Below, piece after piece: positions 1 through 6,020 of a stretch of DNA of 6,464 nucleotides. Numbering within the stretch: the stretch's first letter is position 1; every line of letters starts with the position of its first letter. Source of the stretch: Clostridiaceae bacterium (lineage in GTDB: Bacteria > Bacillota > Clostridia > Oscillospirales > Acutalibacteraceae); the NCBI GenBank assembly GCA_904502215.1, contig CAJGDQ010000060.1, forward strand, positions 1-6,464, given 5' to 3'. A program made the translations under genes and the position numbers. Below the pieces are notes generated by a model. That model was not told the DNA's origin. It saw only the letters and a program-made list of their open reading frames with translations, and did not search any database.

Positions 1-38
1 AAAAATCAGAATTAGCATTGTTATCAAATGCTAATTCT
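1..38 (-). terminator. Rho-independent terminator of the gene cluster
   Basis: A perfect 12-bp stem (8-19 with 27-38; arm AGAATTAGCATT) with a 7-nt loop. In the minus direction it is followed by GATTTTT up to the window edge and preceded by an A-rich stretch, the standard intrinsic terminator layout. The stem is AT-rich, but its orientation fits the end of the minus-strand genes. Confidence 0.7.
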
Positions 39-59
39 TAAAAAACTTTACTAATTTTG

Positions 60-100
60 ATAAGCACCCCCAAAAGTTAGACACTTTTGGGGGTGCTTAT
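60..100. repeat. 18-bp perfect palindrome with G/C tract, possible IS3-type remnant or terminator
   Basis: Positions 60-77 and 83-100 are exact reverse complements around a 5-nt loop (TAGAC), with runs of five C and five G. It lies 20 nt after the DUF1015 stop codon. In the plus direction the stem is followed by AATTTTTATG, so it could terminate a convergent gene arriving from the left; in the minus direction there is no T-run. The segment CACCCCCAAAAGTTAGACA resembles, from memory, terminal inverted repeats of IS3-family insertion sequences, so it could be a small leftover of such an element. No transposase is present. Confidence 0.55.
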
Positions 101-120
101 AATTTTTATGAGATATTTTG

Positions 121-1308
121 TTAAAATTTTCTAGCCTCTAAATAAAAACGTTTATCATCGGCAGTGCCCATAGAAAAGGTTTTTCGAGGCAATGAACCAT
201 CGCTGCAAACCGCCTCAAAAAGCTCAGACTTTTGCATACCATCAAAAATAAATCCGATAGCATTTTTTCTTTCGGACAAGGACTTTGTAGCCTCAATCCC
301 ATGAATATAATCTATCTTTATTTCGGTATTCTTGATATATTCATCAAGGAATTTTTGAAGTGTTGCAACTGCTAATTTGCCATTAGGCTTAACCGAAATA
401 TCTTTAGTTTCGCCACCAAAAACACATATAAATTTTTGAGCATCAAAACCATAATATTCGCCGCCTAAAGACTTAACAAAATCATCAATAACCTTTTGCG
501 GTTCAACGCCGAAAAGAACCCTATAAATCGGCTCAAATTCCAAAGAATTTTCGTGAATATTAACAACCTCAACCAAGGCATATCTTGAACCTTTGCCAAG
601 TTTATAACATTCCTTTGCAGAAGCCAAAGAATGGTTGCCGTCCCCTACAGCAAACAGCATTCCATCATTCTTTTGTGCCAAATTTTCAATGGCATCAAGC
701 ATTTGTTTACAAGCATTTTTTGAGATTTTATATCCTTTTATACTGCCTGCATTTTGCATAAGTGAAAAATCATAAAGTTTCTCAAAATTCTCAGTTTTTT
801 CACTCATAGGTTCGATAACACTTTTTTCTTCATCATCAATTAAAAGCATAATATGAGGAATTTCAAGCGGTGCTTCAAGCCTTATATTAACACGGGGCGG
901 AATGCGCTCTAAAACCGTTTCCTCAGTAGCTCTGATAAGAGAATTTGAGCCCTTTAGATAACTATAATCCTCAAGGTCAATAAGACCTAAAATACCTCTT
1001 CTTAAACTGCCGTTATTAAGTTTTCTTTCTATGTAAACAAAGGTATCACTATAAACATCAAAAACGCCGTTTTCGAGGTAATCTTTCATTGTTTCATTAA
1101 CCTTAGAAATAGCATTACTATTATCCTCTTCTAAAAAAGCCTCGGGCAAAACAATATTTAAAGCCGAAGGATTTTCGCCAACGATTTTCTTGGTTTCGTT
1201 CCAATATTCGGGTTGAGAAGTATATTGGTCGCAAGCGATAACCGACCATTTTTCAAATTTATCTTTTGGCAAAAGAATATCAGCCGGTAAAAAATATGAT
1301 TTTTTCAT
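121..1308 (-). CDS. DUF1015 family protein
   Basis: A 395-aa soluble protein without signal peptide or membrane segment, recognised as DUF1015 from its overall pattern. Conserved-looking stretches are the N-terminal CDQYTSQPEYW (26-36), IRATEETVLERIPPR (125-139), VGDGNHSLASAK (221-232) and the following VVNIHENSLEFEPIYRVLF (248-266). The GDGNH motif, with its invariant-looking Asp and His, is the likely active-site region of the family. Function is not firmly known: I recall that DUF1015 genes often lie beside serine-biosynthesis genes and that some relatives have been linked to serine phosphorylation, but I could not check this, and no serine genes are visible here. The ATG start is clear, with AAGGAG at 1315-1320, 6 nt upstream. 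It lies 46 nt after the lipoprotein gene, an interval mostly filled by a hairpin, so its transcription likely comes from read-through. It is the last gene before the terminator region. Confidence 0.85.
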   Translation of the reverse strand: MKKSYFLPADILLPKDKFEKWSVIACDQYTSQPEYWNETKKIVGENPSALNIVLPEAFLEEDNSNAISKVNETMKDYLENGVFDVYSDTFVYIERKLNNGSLRRGILGLIDLEDYSYLKGSNSLIRATEETVLERIPPRVNIRLEAPLEIPHIMLLIDDEEKSVIEPMSEKTENFEKLYDFSLMQNAGSIKGYKISKNACKQMLDAIENLAQKNDGMLFAVGDGNHSLASAKECYKLGKGSRYALVEVVNIHENSLEFEPIYRVLFGVEPQKVIDDFVKSLGGEYYGFDAQKFICVFGGETKDISVKPNGKLAVATLQKFLDEYIKNTEIKIDYIHGIEATKSLSERKNAIGFIFDGMQKSELFEAVCSDGSLPRKTFSMGTADDKRFYLEARKF

Positions 1309-1314
1309 AAAATG

Positions 1315-1320
1315 CTCCTT
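1315..1320 (-). promoter_or_regulatory. Strong ribosome binding site of the DUF1015 gene
   Basis: AAGGAG with a 6-nt spacer to the ATG at 1308. It sits 9 nt after the foot of the intergenic hairpin, so the hairpin does not cover it. Confidence 0.8.
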
Positions 1321-1329
1321 AGATAAGAT

Positions 1330-1353
1330 AAATGGCTACTTTCGTAGCCATTT
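1330..1353 (-). terminator. Hairpin between lipoprotein and DUF1015 genes
   Basis: A perfect 10-bp stem (AAATGGCTAC / GTAGCCATTT) with a 4-nt loop, directly after the lipoprotein stop codon. In minus-strand RNA the loop is GAAA, a stable GNRA tetraloop, which supports a role in that transcript. The run after the stem is only mixed U-rich (ATCTTATCT), so termination may be partial. The plus direction has a better T-run (1351-1356), but no plus-strand gene is present to use it. Confidence 0.6.
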
Positions 1354-1354
1354 T

Positions 1355-2077
1355 TTATTTGTAATAAGAAAATTCAACCGCAGTTACAAGGTCTTCAACA
1401 GGGTCTAAATAAACGGTAATACCGTTTCTTCTATCCTTTTTGGTTATGAAATAATCAAGATAATAGTTATTATCAGCAACCTTATAAAAATGCGAGGGAG
1501 TTCCTAAAGTATTAATAACATCGGTTATTGCCATTGTATTAGTAATACCGTTGATATTAAACTCGGTCCAATTTTCTATATTTTTATAAAAATAATTTTC
1601 GATTTTATACTTAACAACGTAACATTCCGAAAGCTTAACCGAAGAACGAGAAGAATTATAAAATTGAATAGCAATAATATGACCTAAATCGTTTGTGATA
1701 GTAGCATCAATTGTTTCATAAGCAAAAACGAGAGAATTTTTATCATATTCATTTCCCTCTGCTAAACGCCAACCCTGTTCTTCAAGGCGGTCAATCTTAA
1801 CAGGAACTTCAAAATTAAAATCACCGAAAACGGCATTGATTTCAAATTTTTTACCAAGATAAACATCAGAATAATTTTCCTCATCAAAAAGGCTAATATC
1901 AAAATATTTAGACATAACTCTATCAGAGGACATTATCTTAGTATCCCCAACATCAATATGCTCGGTTTCATCAAGAAGTGCCTCAGAAGAAACGCCATAG
2001 TTATCATCCACAGGACTGCAAGCACAAACAGAAATTATCATAATAACAGCCAATAACAAATATCCAATTCTTCTCAT
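1355..2077 (-). CDS. Predicted lipoprotein of unknown function
   Basis: This 240-aa protein carries a lipoprotein signal peptide: positive N-terminus MRR, hydrophobic core (4-16) and a lipobox VCAC, with Cys20 as the predicted lipidated residue after cleavage by signal peptidase II. It should therefore be anchored on the outer face of the cytoplasmic membrane. The mature part is acidic and rich in beta-type sequence. Two regions can be seen: about 55-165, with a pattern FEVPVKIDRLEEQGW, and about 170-240, containing ITDVINTLGTPSHFY, which loosely recalls the short LGxP turn of BamE/SmpA-like small lipoprotein domains, a comparison made by eye only. I do not recognise the family and assign no function. 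ATG is supported by AAGGGAAG at 2085-2092, 7 nt upstream. The gene has its own strong promoter just upstream and a hairpin directly after its stop codon, so it is probably transcribed at least partly on its own. Confidence 0.8.
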   Translation of the reverse strand: MRRIGYLLLAVIMIISVCACSPVDDNYGVSSEALLDETEHIDVGDTKIMSSDRVMSKYFDISLFDEENYSDVYLGKKFEINAVFGDFNFEVPVKIDRLEEQGWRLAEGNEYDKNSLVFAYETIDATITNDLGHIIAIQFYNSSRSSVKLSECYVVKYKIENYFYKNIENWTEFNINGITNTMAITDVINTLGTPSHFYKVADNNYYLDYFITKKDRRNGITVYLDPVEDLVTAVEFSYYK

Positions 2078-2084
2078 TGAACCA

Positions 2085-2092
2085 CTTCCCTT
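2085..2092 (-). promoter_or_regulatory. Ribosome binding site of the lipoprotein gene
   Basis: AAGGGAAG on the minus strand lies 7 nt before the ATG at 2077 and fixes the lipoprotein start, which also places the signal peptide correctly. Confidence 0.7.
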
Positions 2093-2094
2093 CT

Positions 2095-2110
2095 ATACAT
2101 TATATTGTAT
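2095..2110. promoter_or_regulatory. Possible operator dyad over the -10 box
   Basis: A 16-bp imperfect dyad with arms ATACA and TGTAT spans the -10 element and the expected transcription start of the lipoprotein gene. A related palindrome, TGTATACA, lies at 2140-2147 in the end of the hydrolase gene, upstream of the -35. Both could be regulator sites, but the region is very AT-rich and chance is a real alternative. Confidence 0.25.
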
Positions 2111-2132
2111 TATCAAATGAGTAAAATGTCAA
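2104..2132 (-). promoter_or_regulatory. Sigma-A type promoter of the lipoprotein gene
   Basis: On the minus strand TTGACA (2132-2127, perfect -35) is followed after exactly 17 nt by TACAAT (2109-2104, five of six matches to TATAAT). The start of transcription should be near 2097, leaving a leader of about 20 nt that includes the ribosome binding site. The -35 begins 4 nt after the stop codon of the upstream hydrolase gene. Confidence 0.88.
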
Positions 2133-2135
2133 TAT

Positions 2136-3059
2136 CTATTGTATACATTTTTTAATAAATGCATCCAGTTTTTCCATAGCGCCCTTGGTATCAACCAAAA
2201 ATCCTAAACCATGACCCGCATTTTCAACCAAAAATATTTCGGTGTTTTCCTTTCTTTCATCAAAAACCGATTGAGACATTTCAGGCGGCACAAAATTATC
2301 AGCCTTACCGTGAATTAAAAGAATGGGTAAATCACTCTTTTTTGCCGATTTTATGGTATTTGATTTATATAACGAAAAACCTCCAAATAACAAACAGCAA
2401 GCATTAAGAATGGGAATAAAAAAACCTGCGTTAATTTTCATTGATTTTTTAGCAACAAGCTTGATTATATCAACAGGCGAAGTAAAACCGCTATCTGCTA
2501 TAACTCCAACAACATTATTCGGCAATTTATAGTTTAAGCTCAAAAGAACGGTTGTTGCCCCCATTGACATACCGCTGATAATAATTTTTTTAGGATTAAA
2601 GCTCTTGTTAACAAACTCTAACCAGCTAACAACATCACGACTTTCCTTAACTCCAAAAGTGATGAGTTTTCCCTCACTTTTGCCATGAGAACGTTGGTCA
2701 ACAAGCAAAATATTAAAACCAAAATCGAGATACATTTTAACAGCGCAGGAAAAATCACGAGAAGCCGAAGAACGATAACCATGAAACAAAAATATAGTTT
2801 TATCAGAATTATTATTAAAATATCTTGCCATTAATTTAAGCCCGTCAAAGCTAACAGTTTCAACCCATTCGAACTCTATGGAATTAATATATTCTATTCC
2901 CTTAGCAATAACCTCGTGATGCTCACTAAGAGGCTTATTTGCAGGATTATTCATATCATCTAAATTTCCTGTATCAAGCTTTAAAAAGGCCATGCAGAAG
3001 AAATAAGCAATTACACAAATAACCGCAATCAATACTAAAGCTAAAATTAAGTAAATCAT
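2136..3059 (-). CDS. Membrane-anchored alpha/beta hydrolase (YqkD/BEM46-like)
   Basis: A serine hydrolase of the alpha/beta fold with 307 aa from the ATG at 3059. A TTG one codon upstream (3062) is possible, but only 1 nt would separate it from the weak GGTGA at 3064-3068, so the ATG is preferred. Residues 3-26 are a single hydrophobic segment, probably an uncleaved membrane anchor. The catalytic domain has the oxyanion-region HGYRSSA (93-99), the strand-turn DQRSHGKSEG (121-130), the nucleophile elbow GMSMG with Ser165, acid Asp254 in HGKADNFVPP, and His283 in NAGHG, so the triad is complete. A short cap segment sits around 195-240. Relatives are annotated as hydrolases, lipases or S9-like peptidases, mostly without a known substrate; I cannot assign one. 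The topology is unclear because the N-terminus lacks charged residues. It starts 56 nt after tyrS, past a hairpin, so it depends on read-through or a weak promoter I cannot define. It ends 4 nt before the lipoprotein promoter. Confidence 0.88.
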   Translation of the reverse strand: MIYLILALVLIAVICVIAYFFCMAFLKLDTGNLDDMNNPANKPLSEHHEVIAKGIEYINSIEFEWVETVSFDGLKLMARYFNNNSDKTIFLFHGYRSSASRDFSCAVKMYLDFGFNILLVDQRSHGKSEGKLITFGVKESRDVVSWLEFVNKSFNPKKIIISGMSMGATTVLLSLNYKLPNNVVGVIADSGFTSPVDIIKLVAKKSMKINAGFFIPILNACCLLFGGFSLYKSNTIKSAKKSDLPILLIHGKADNFVPPEMSQSVFDERKENTEIFLVENAGHGLGFLVDTKGAMEKLDAFIKKCIQ

Positions 3060-3088
3060 CAAATCACCAATGATATAGTATTACACTA

Positions 3089-3111
3089 AAAGGCGGAAAA
3101 ATTCCGCCTTT
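3089..3111 (-). terminator. Hairpin after tyrS, probable intrinsic terminator
   Basis: Ten base pairs with arms AAAGGCGGAA and TTCCGCCTTT and a 3-nt loop, starting 4 nt after the tyrS stop codon. In the minus direction the GC-rich core GGCGG/CCGCC is followed by TTTTAG, a short T-tract. This is compatible with a moderate terminator or with partial read-through into the hydrolase gene. Confidence 0.65.
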
Positions 3112-3115
3112 AAAA

Positions 3116-4339
3116 TTAATCTAAAAGATATTTATTATAAACCTTTTTGCCCTTTTTAAGAATTATCTCTTCCTTAAAATCATCGGCAGTAAGACTATAT
3201 GCAGGGTCGGTAATTTTAACATCGTTAATGCTAACTCCGCCTTGAACAACGAGCCTTCTTCCCTCGCCCTTAGAGGTTACAAGGCCGGCTTTTACCATCA
3301 TATCAAGAACACCGATTTTACCATCGATTAAATCATCAACAGTAAGGGTGGTTGTGGGCATATTTTCGTGTGAGCCTGCACCCGAGAAAACAGCACGAGC
3401 AGTTTCCTGAGCCTTAGCAGCCTCTTCCTCGCCGTGAACAAGCTTGGTTAACTCAAATGCCAAGATTTCCTTAGCAGTATTGAGCTGACTGCCCTCCCAA
3501 GCATCCATCTTGTCAATTTCCTCAAGAGGCAAGAATGTTAACATACGGATACATTTTAAAACATCCTTATCGCCAACATTTCTCCAATATTGATAAAACT
3601 CATAAGGAGAGGTTTTCTCAGCATCAAGCCAAACCGCACCCGAAGCAGTTTTACCCATCTTCTTGCCCTCGGAATTGAGCAAGAGGGTTATAGTCATAGC
3701 ATATGCATCTTTTGAGAGCTTTTTGCGGATAAGCTCGGTTCCGCCAAGCATATTAGACCACTGGTCATCACCGCCAAACTGCATATTACAGCCATATTCC
3801 TTATAGAGATGATAGAAGTCATAGCTTTGCATAATCATATAGTTGAACTCAAGGAAAGAAAGGCCTTTTTCCATTCTTTGCTTATAGCACTCAGCTCTCA
3901 ACATATTATTAACCGAGAAGCAAGCACCAACATCTCTTAACAAATCAATATAGTTAAGATTTAAAAGCCAATCAGCATTATTAACCATTTGAGCCTTGCC
4001 CTCGCCAAACTCAATAAAACGGCTCATTTGCTTTTTAAAGCAATCGCAGTTATGCTGAATTTGCTCAGCGGTCATCATAGAACGCATATCGCTTCTACCC
4101 GAGGGGTCGCCAATATAGCCTGTTCCGCCTCCAATAAGGGCGATAGGCTTGTTGCCTGCCATTTGCAATCTTTTCATAAGGCAAAGAGCCATAAAATGAC
4201 CAACGTGCAAGCTATCGGCAGTGGGGTCAAAGCCGATATAGAATGTTGCTTTTCCGTTGTTAACAAGCTCCTTGATTTCTTCTTCATCGGTAACCTGAGC
4301 AATAAGTCCTCTGGCTACGAGTTCATCATAAATTGTCAT
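3116..4339 (-). CDS. tyrS: Tyrosyl-tRNA synthetase TyrS
   Basis: TyrRS is a cytoplasmic class I aminoacyl-tRNA synthetase that activates tyrosine with ATP and transfers it to tRNA-Tyr. The 407-aa length is normal. The Rossmann catalytic domain shows Tyr34 and Asp38 in YIGFDPTADSLHVGH, HIGH-motif variant HVGH (45-48), GDPSGR (77-82), the tyrosine-pocket segment QSYDF (171-175), GGDDQWSN (189-196), and the KMSKS-equivalent KMGKT (227-231). The KMGKT form fits the TyrS group, not the TyrZ group, which usually has KMSKS. The last 70 residues form an S4 RNA-binding domain (GEGRRLVVQGGVSIND) for tRNA contact. The ATG start lies inside the end of recN, giving a 14-nt overlap, with AGGAG at 4348-4352 in recN codons, so translational coupling is likely. 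Firmicutes tyrS is often a stand-alone gene behind a T-box leader; none is present or could fit here. A hairpin follows directly after the stop codon. Confidence 0.97.
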   Translation of the reverse strand: MTIYDELVARGLIAQVTDEEEIKELVNNGKATFYIGFDPTADSLHVGHFMALCLMKRLQMAGNKPIALIGGGTGYIGDPSGRSDMRSMMTAEQIQHNCDCFKKQMSRFIEFGEGKAQMVNNADWLLNLNYIDLLRDVGACFSVNNMLRAECYKQRMEKGLSFLEFNYMIMQSYDFYHLYKEYGCNMQFGGDDQWSNMLGGTELIRKKLSKDAYAMTITLLLNSEGKKMGKTASGAVWLDAEKTSPYEFYQYWRNVGDKDVLKCIRMLTFLPLEEIDKMDAWEGSQLNTAKEILAFELTKLVHGEEEAAKAQETARAVFSGAGSHENMPTTTLTVDDLIDGKIGVLDMMVKAGLVTSKGEGRRLVVQGGVSINDVKITDPAYSLTADDFKEEIILKKGKKVYNKYLLD

Positions 4340-6002
4340 TCAAATTACTCCTATCTAAAAGTTCCTTTGCGGAATTATATAAATTTTCAGTAAGCTCAGT
4401 TCCCGACATAATACGGGCTATTTCGCTTATTTTTTGCTCATAATTAAGTTCTGATACCTTGGTAAATGTTCTGTTATTTTCAGAGAATTTTTCGATAAGC
4501 AAATGGTTGTCCGCCTTGGCGGCAATCTGAGCCAAATGGGTAACGCATATAACCTGTCGGTTACAAGCAACCTTTTTAAGCTGAACTGCAACCTTTTCGG
4601 CAGCATAACCGCTGATACCGGTATCAATCTCATCAAAAATCATTGTTCCAACGGTATCCTTATCAAGAAGTGAGCTCTTAATGGCAAGCATTATTCTGGA
4701 AAGTTCACCGCCCGATGCAATTTTATGCATAGGTTTAAGTTGCTCTCCGGCATTTGCTGAAATCATAAACTCAACATCATCGCAACCACGTTTGGTATAT
4801 CTCGACTGTTTAATATCAGCCTTGAATTTAACCGAAGGCATATTTAGGTATTCGAGAACATCGCAAACCTGTTTTTCAAAGCTAATAGCCGCTTTTTTAC
4901 GGCTATTAGAAAGAATATCGCCAAGCTCAACAAGTCTTTCCTTTGAGGCTTGCAAAGCATCCGACAATTCCTCTTCTTTTTTACCGGAAAAGGTTATTCC
5001 ATCAAGTTCTTCCTTGGCGTTTTCCAAAAACCGAAGCATTTTCTCTTCGCTATCGCCGTATTTTAACATAAGGCGCTGAAGACTGTCAAGTCTTTGATTT
5101 ATTTGATTAGAATCATATTCTTTAAGGTCCGAGCCTAATAAAAACGAAGAAATCTCCGAAGAAGCATCCTCAGTTAATGAAATAATTTCGTTAATCAAAC
5201 CATAAATTTTCTCAAGATTTTCGCCTTTAAGAGATGCAAATTTCTTAGAAATATTGCGAAGAATAGTTAAAATGCCATCGGTATTTTCATCGCCTCTTAT
5301 AGCACTTTCAGCATAGTTAAGAGAATTTAGGGTTGTTTCAAGATTTTCGGCAACCTCAAGCTTTGCTTTTAATTCTTCAATTTCGCCAACCTTAATATCA
5401 GCCGATACAAGCTCATCAATTTGGAATTTAAGCATATCGGTTTTATATTGCTTTTCATCCTCATTCATAACAAACGTCTCTAGCTGACGCCTGATAGAAT
5501 TTAGATTTCTAAACTCGTTATAATATTCTTCTTTGATATCAAAATTTGAGGCAACTGCATCAAGATAATCACAATGCTTATCAGGATTTAAGAGAGCCTG
5601 ATTATCGTGTTGCCCGTGAATATTTATTAAATATGGCGATATTATTTTTAAAACCGAAGCAGTAACAGGCATAGAATTTATCTTAATAAAACCTTTGCCC
5701 GAAAGACTTAGCTTTCTTGAAATTAAAATATTACCGTCTTCATCGGGTGTAATATCGTATTCTTTTAAAAGGCTAATAGTCTCACTATCAAGCTGACCGA
5801 AAACCCCAGAAACCATAGCACTATCACAGCCTGCTCTAATTAAATCCTTAGAGGTGCGCTCACCAAGCACTGCATTTATAGAGTCAATAAGAATTGATTT
5901 TCCGGCACCCGTTTCGCCTGTTAAAACATTAAATCCCGAACTAAACTCTATTTCGGTTTGTTCAATAACCGCAATATTTTCAATATGTAAAAATTTAAGC
6001 AT
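4326..6002 (-). CDS. recN: DNA repair protein RecN (SMC-like ATPase)
   Basis: RecN is a cytoplasmic SMC-family ATPase recruited early to DNA double-strand breaks, where it helps RecA-dependent recombination. At 558 aa it has the normal family length and is intact. The N-terminal ABC half-domain contains Walker A GETGAGKS (29-36) and the RecN-typical HGQHDNQ (129-135). A helical, Glu/Lys/Leu-rich middle section (about 150-400) is the expected coiled coil. The C-terminal half-domain has the ABC signature SGGE (430-433), Walker B MIFDEID with catalytic Asp457/Glu458, and the switch-histidine motif THLAQ (His489). The start is ATG, with AGAGGA at 6009-6014 placed 6 nt upstream. It lies 18 nt after argR and its last 14 nt overlap tyrS, so the three are probably co-transcribed. 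No LexA/SOS box was recognised in the short argR-recN gap, so any damage control would act further upstream. A perfect 10-bp inverted repeat lies inside the gene at 4882-4909. Confidence 0.97.
   Translation of the reverse strand: MLKFLHIENIAVIEQTEIEFSSGFNVLTGETGAGKSILIDSINAVLGERTSKDLIRAGCDSAMVSGVFGQLDSETISLLKEYDITPDEDGNILISRKLSLSGKGFIKINSMPVTASVLKIISPYLINIHGQHDNQALLNPDKHCDYLDAVASNFDIKEEYYNEFRNLNSIRRQLETFVMNEDEKQYKTDMLKFQIDELVSADIKVGEIEELKAKLEVAENLETTLNSLNYAESAIRGDENTDGILTILRNISKKFASLKGENLEKIYGLINEIISLTEDASSEISSFLLGSDLKEYDSNQINQRLDSLQRLMLKYGDSEEKMLRFLENAKEELDGITFSGKKEEELSDALQASKERLVELGDILSNSRKKAAISFEKQVCDVLEYLNMPSVKFKADIKQSRYTKRGCDDVEFMISANAGEQLKPMHKIASGGELSRIMLAIKSSLLDKDTVGTMIFDEIDTGISGYAAEKVAVQLKKVACNRQVICVTHLAQIAAKADNHLLIEKFSENNRTFTKVSELNYEQKISEIARIMSGTELTENLYNSAKELLDRSNLNDNL
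4348..4352 (-). promoter_or_regulatory. Ribosome binding site of tyrS inside recN
   Basis: AGGAG lies 8 nt before the tyrS ATG and is itself made of recN codons for Asp-Arg-Ser near the C-terminus. Ribosomes finishing recN pass over it just before terminating at the overlapping TGA, an arrangement that favours translational coupling. Confidence 0.8.
4882..4909. repeat. Perfect inverted repeat inside recN
   Basis: Arms CTAATAGCCG and CGGCTATTAG are exact 10-bp complements around an 8-nt loop. They lie in the coding region for residues near SNSRKKAAIS in the coiled-coil section. In recN mRNA this would form a hairpin. A role is not shown and chance is possible. Confidence 0.4.
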
Positions 6003-6008
6003 TTAAAA

Positions 6009-6014
6009 TCCTCT
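6009..6014 (-). promoter_or_regulatory. Ribosome binding site of recN
   Basis: AGAGGA on the minus strand lies 6 nt before the ATG at 6002, within the 18-nt argR-recN gap, and supports that start. Confidence 0.7.
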
Positions 6015-6020
6015 TTATAA

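Noticed and set aside
2323..2532. Plus-strand 69-aa open frame
   Set aside because: It lies wholly antisense within the hydrolase gene, without ribosome binding site or recognisable product.
3060..3062. TTG as start of the alpha/beta hydrolase
   Set aside because: The next codon is ATG, and the weak GGTGA would be only 1 nt from the TTG, so ATG at 3059 is more likely.
3063..3115. Promoter for the hydrolase gene
   Set aside because: TA-rich stretches such as TAATAC and TATATC are present, but no -35 at good spacing could be found.
3989..4393. Plus-strand 134-aa open frame
   Set aside because: Antisense to tyrS and the recN end, whose conserved motifs leave no doubt about the real frame.
4427..4636. 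Minus-strand 69-aa open frame
   Set aside because: It overlaps recN in another frame, over the conserved Walker B and switch-histidine region, and has no product likeness.
4681..5079. Plus-strand 132-aa open frame, Ser-rich
   Set aside because: Antisense to recN; the composition is that of a complement-strand shadow of a coiled-coil gene.
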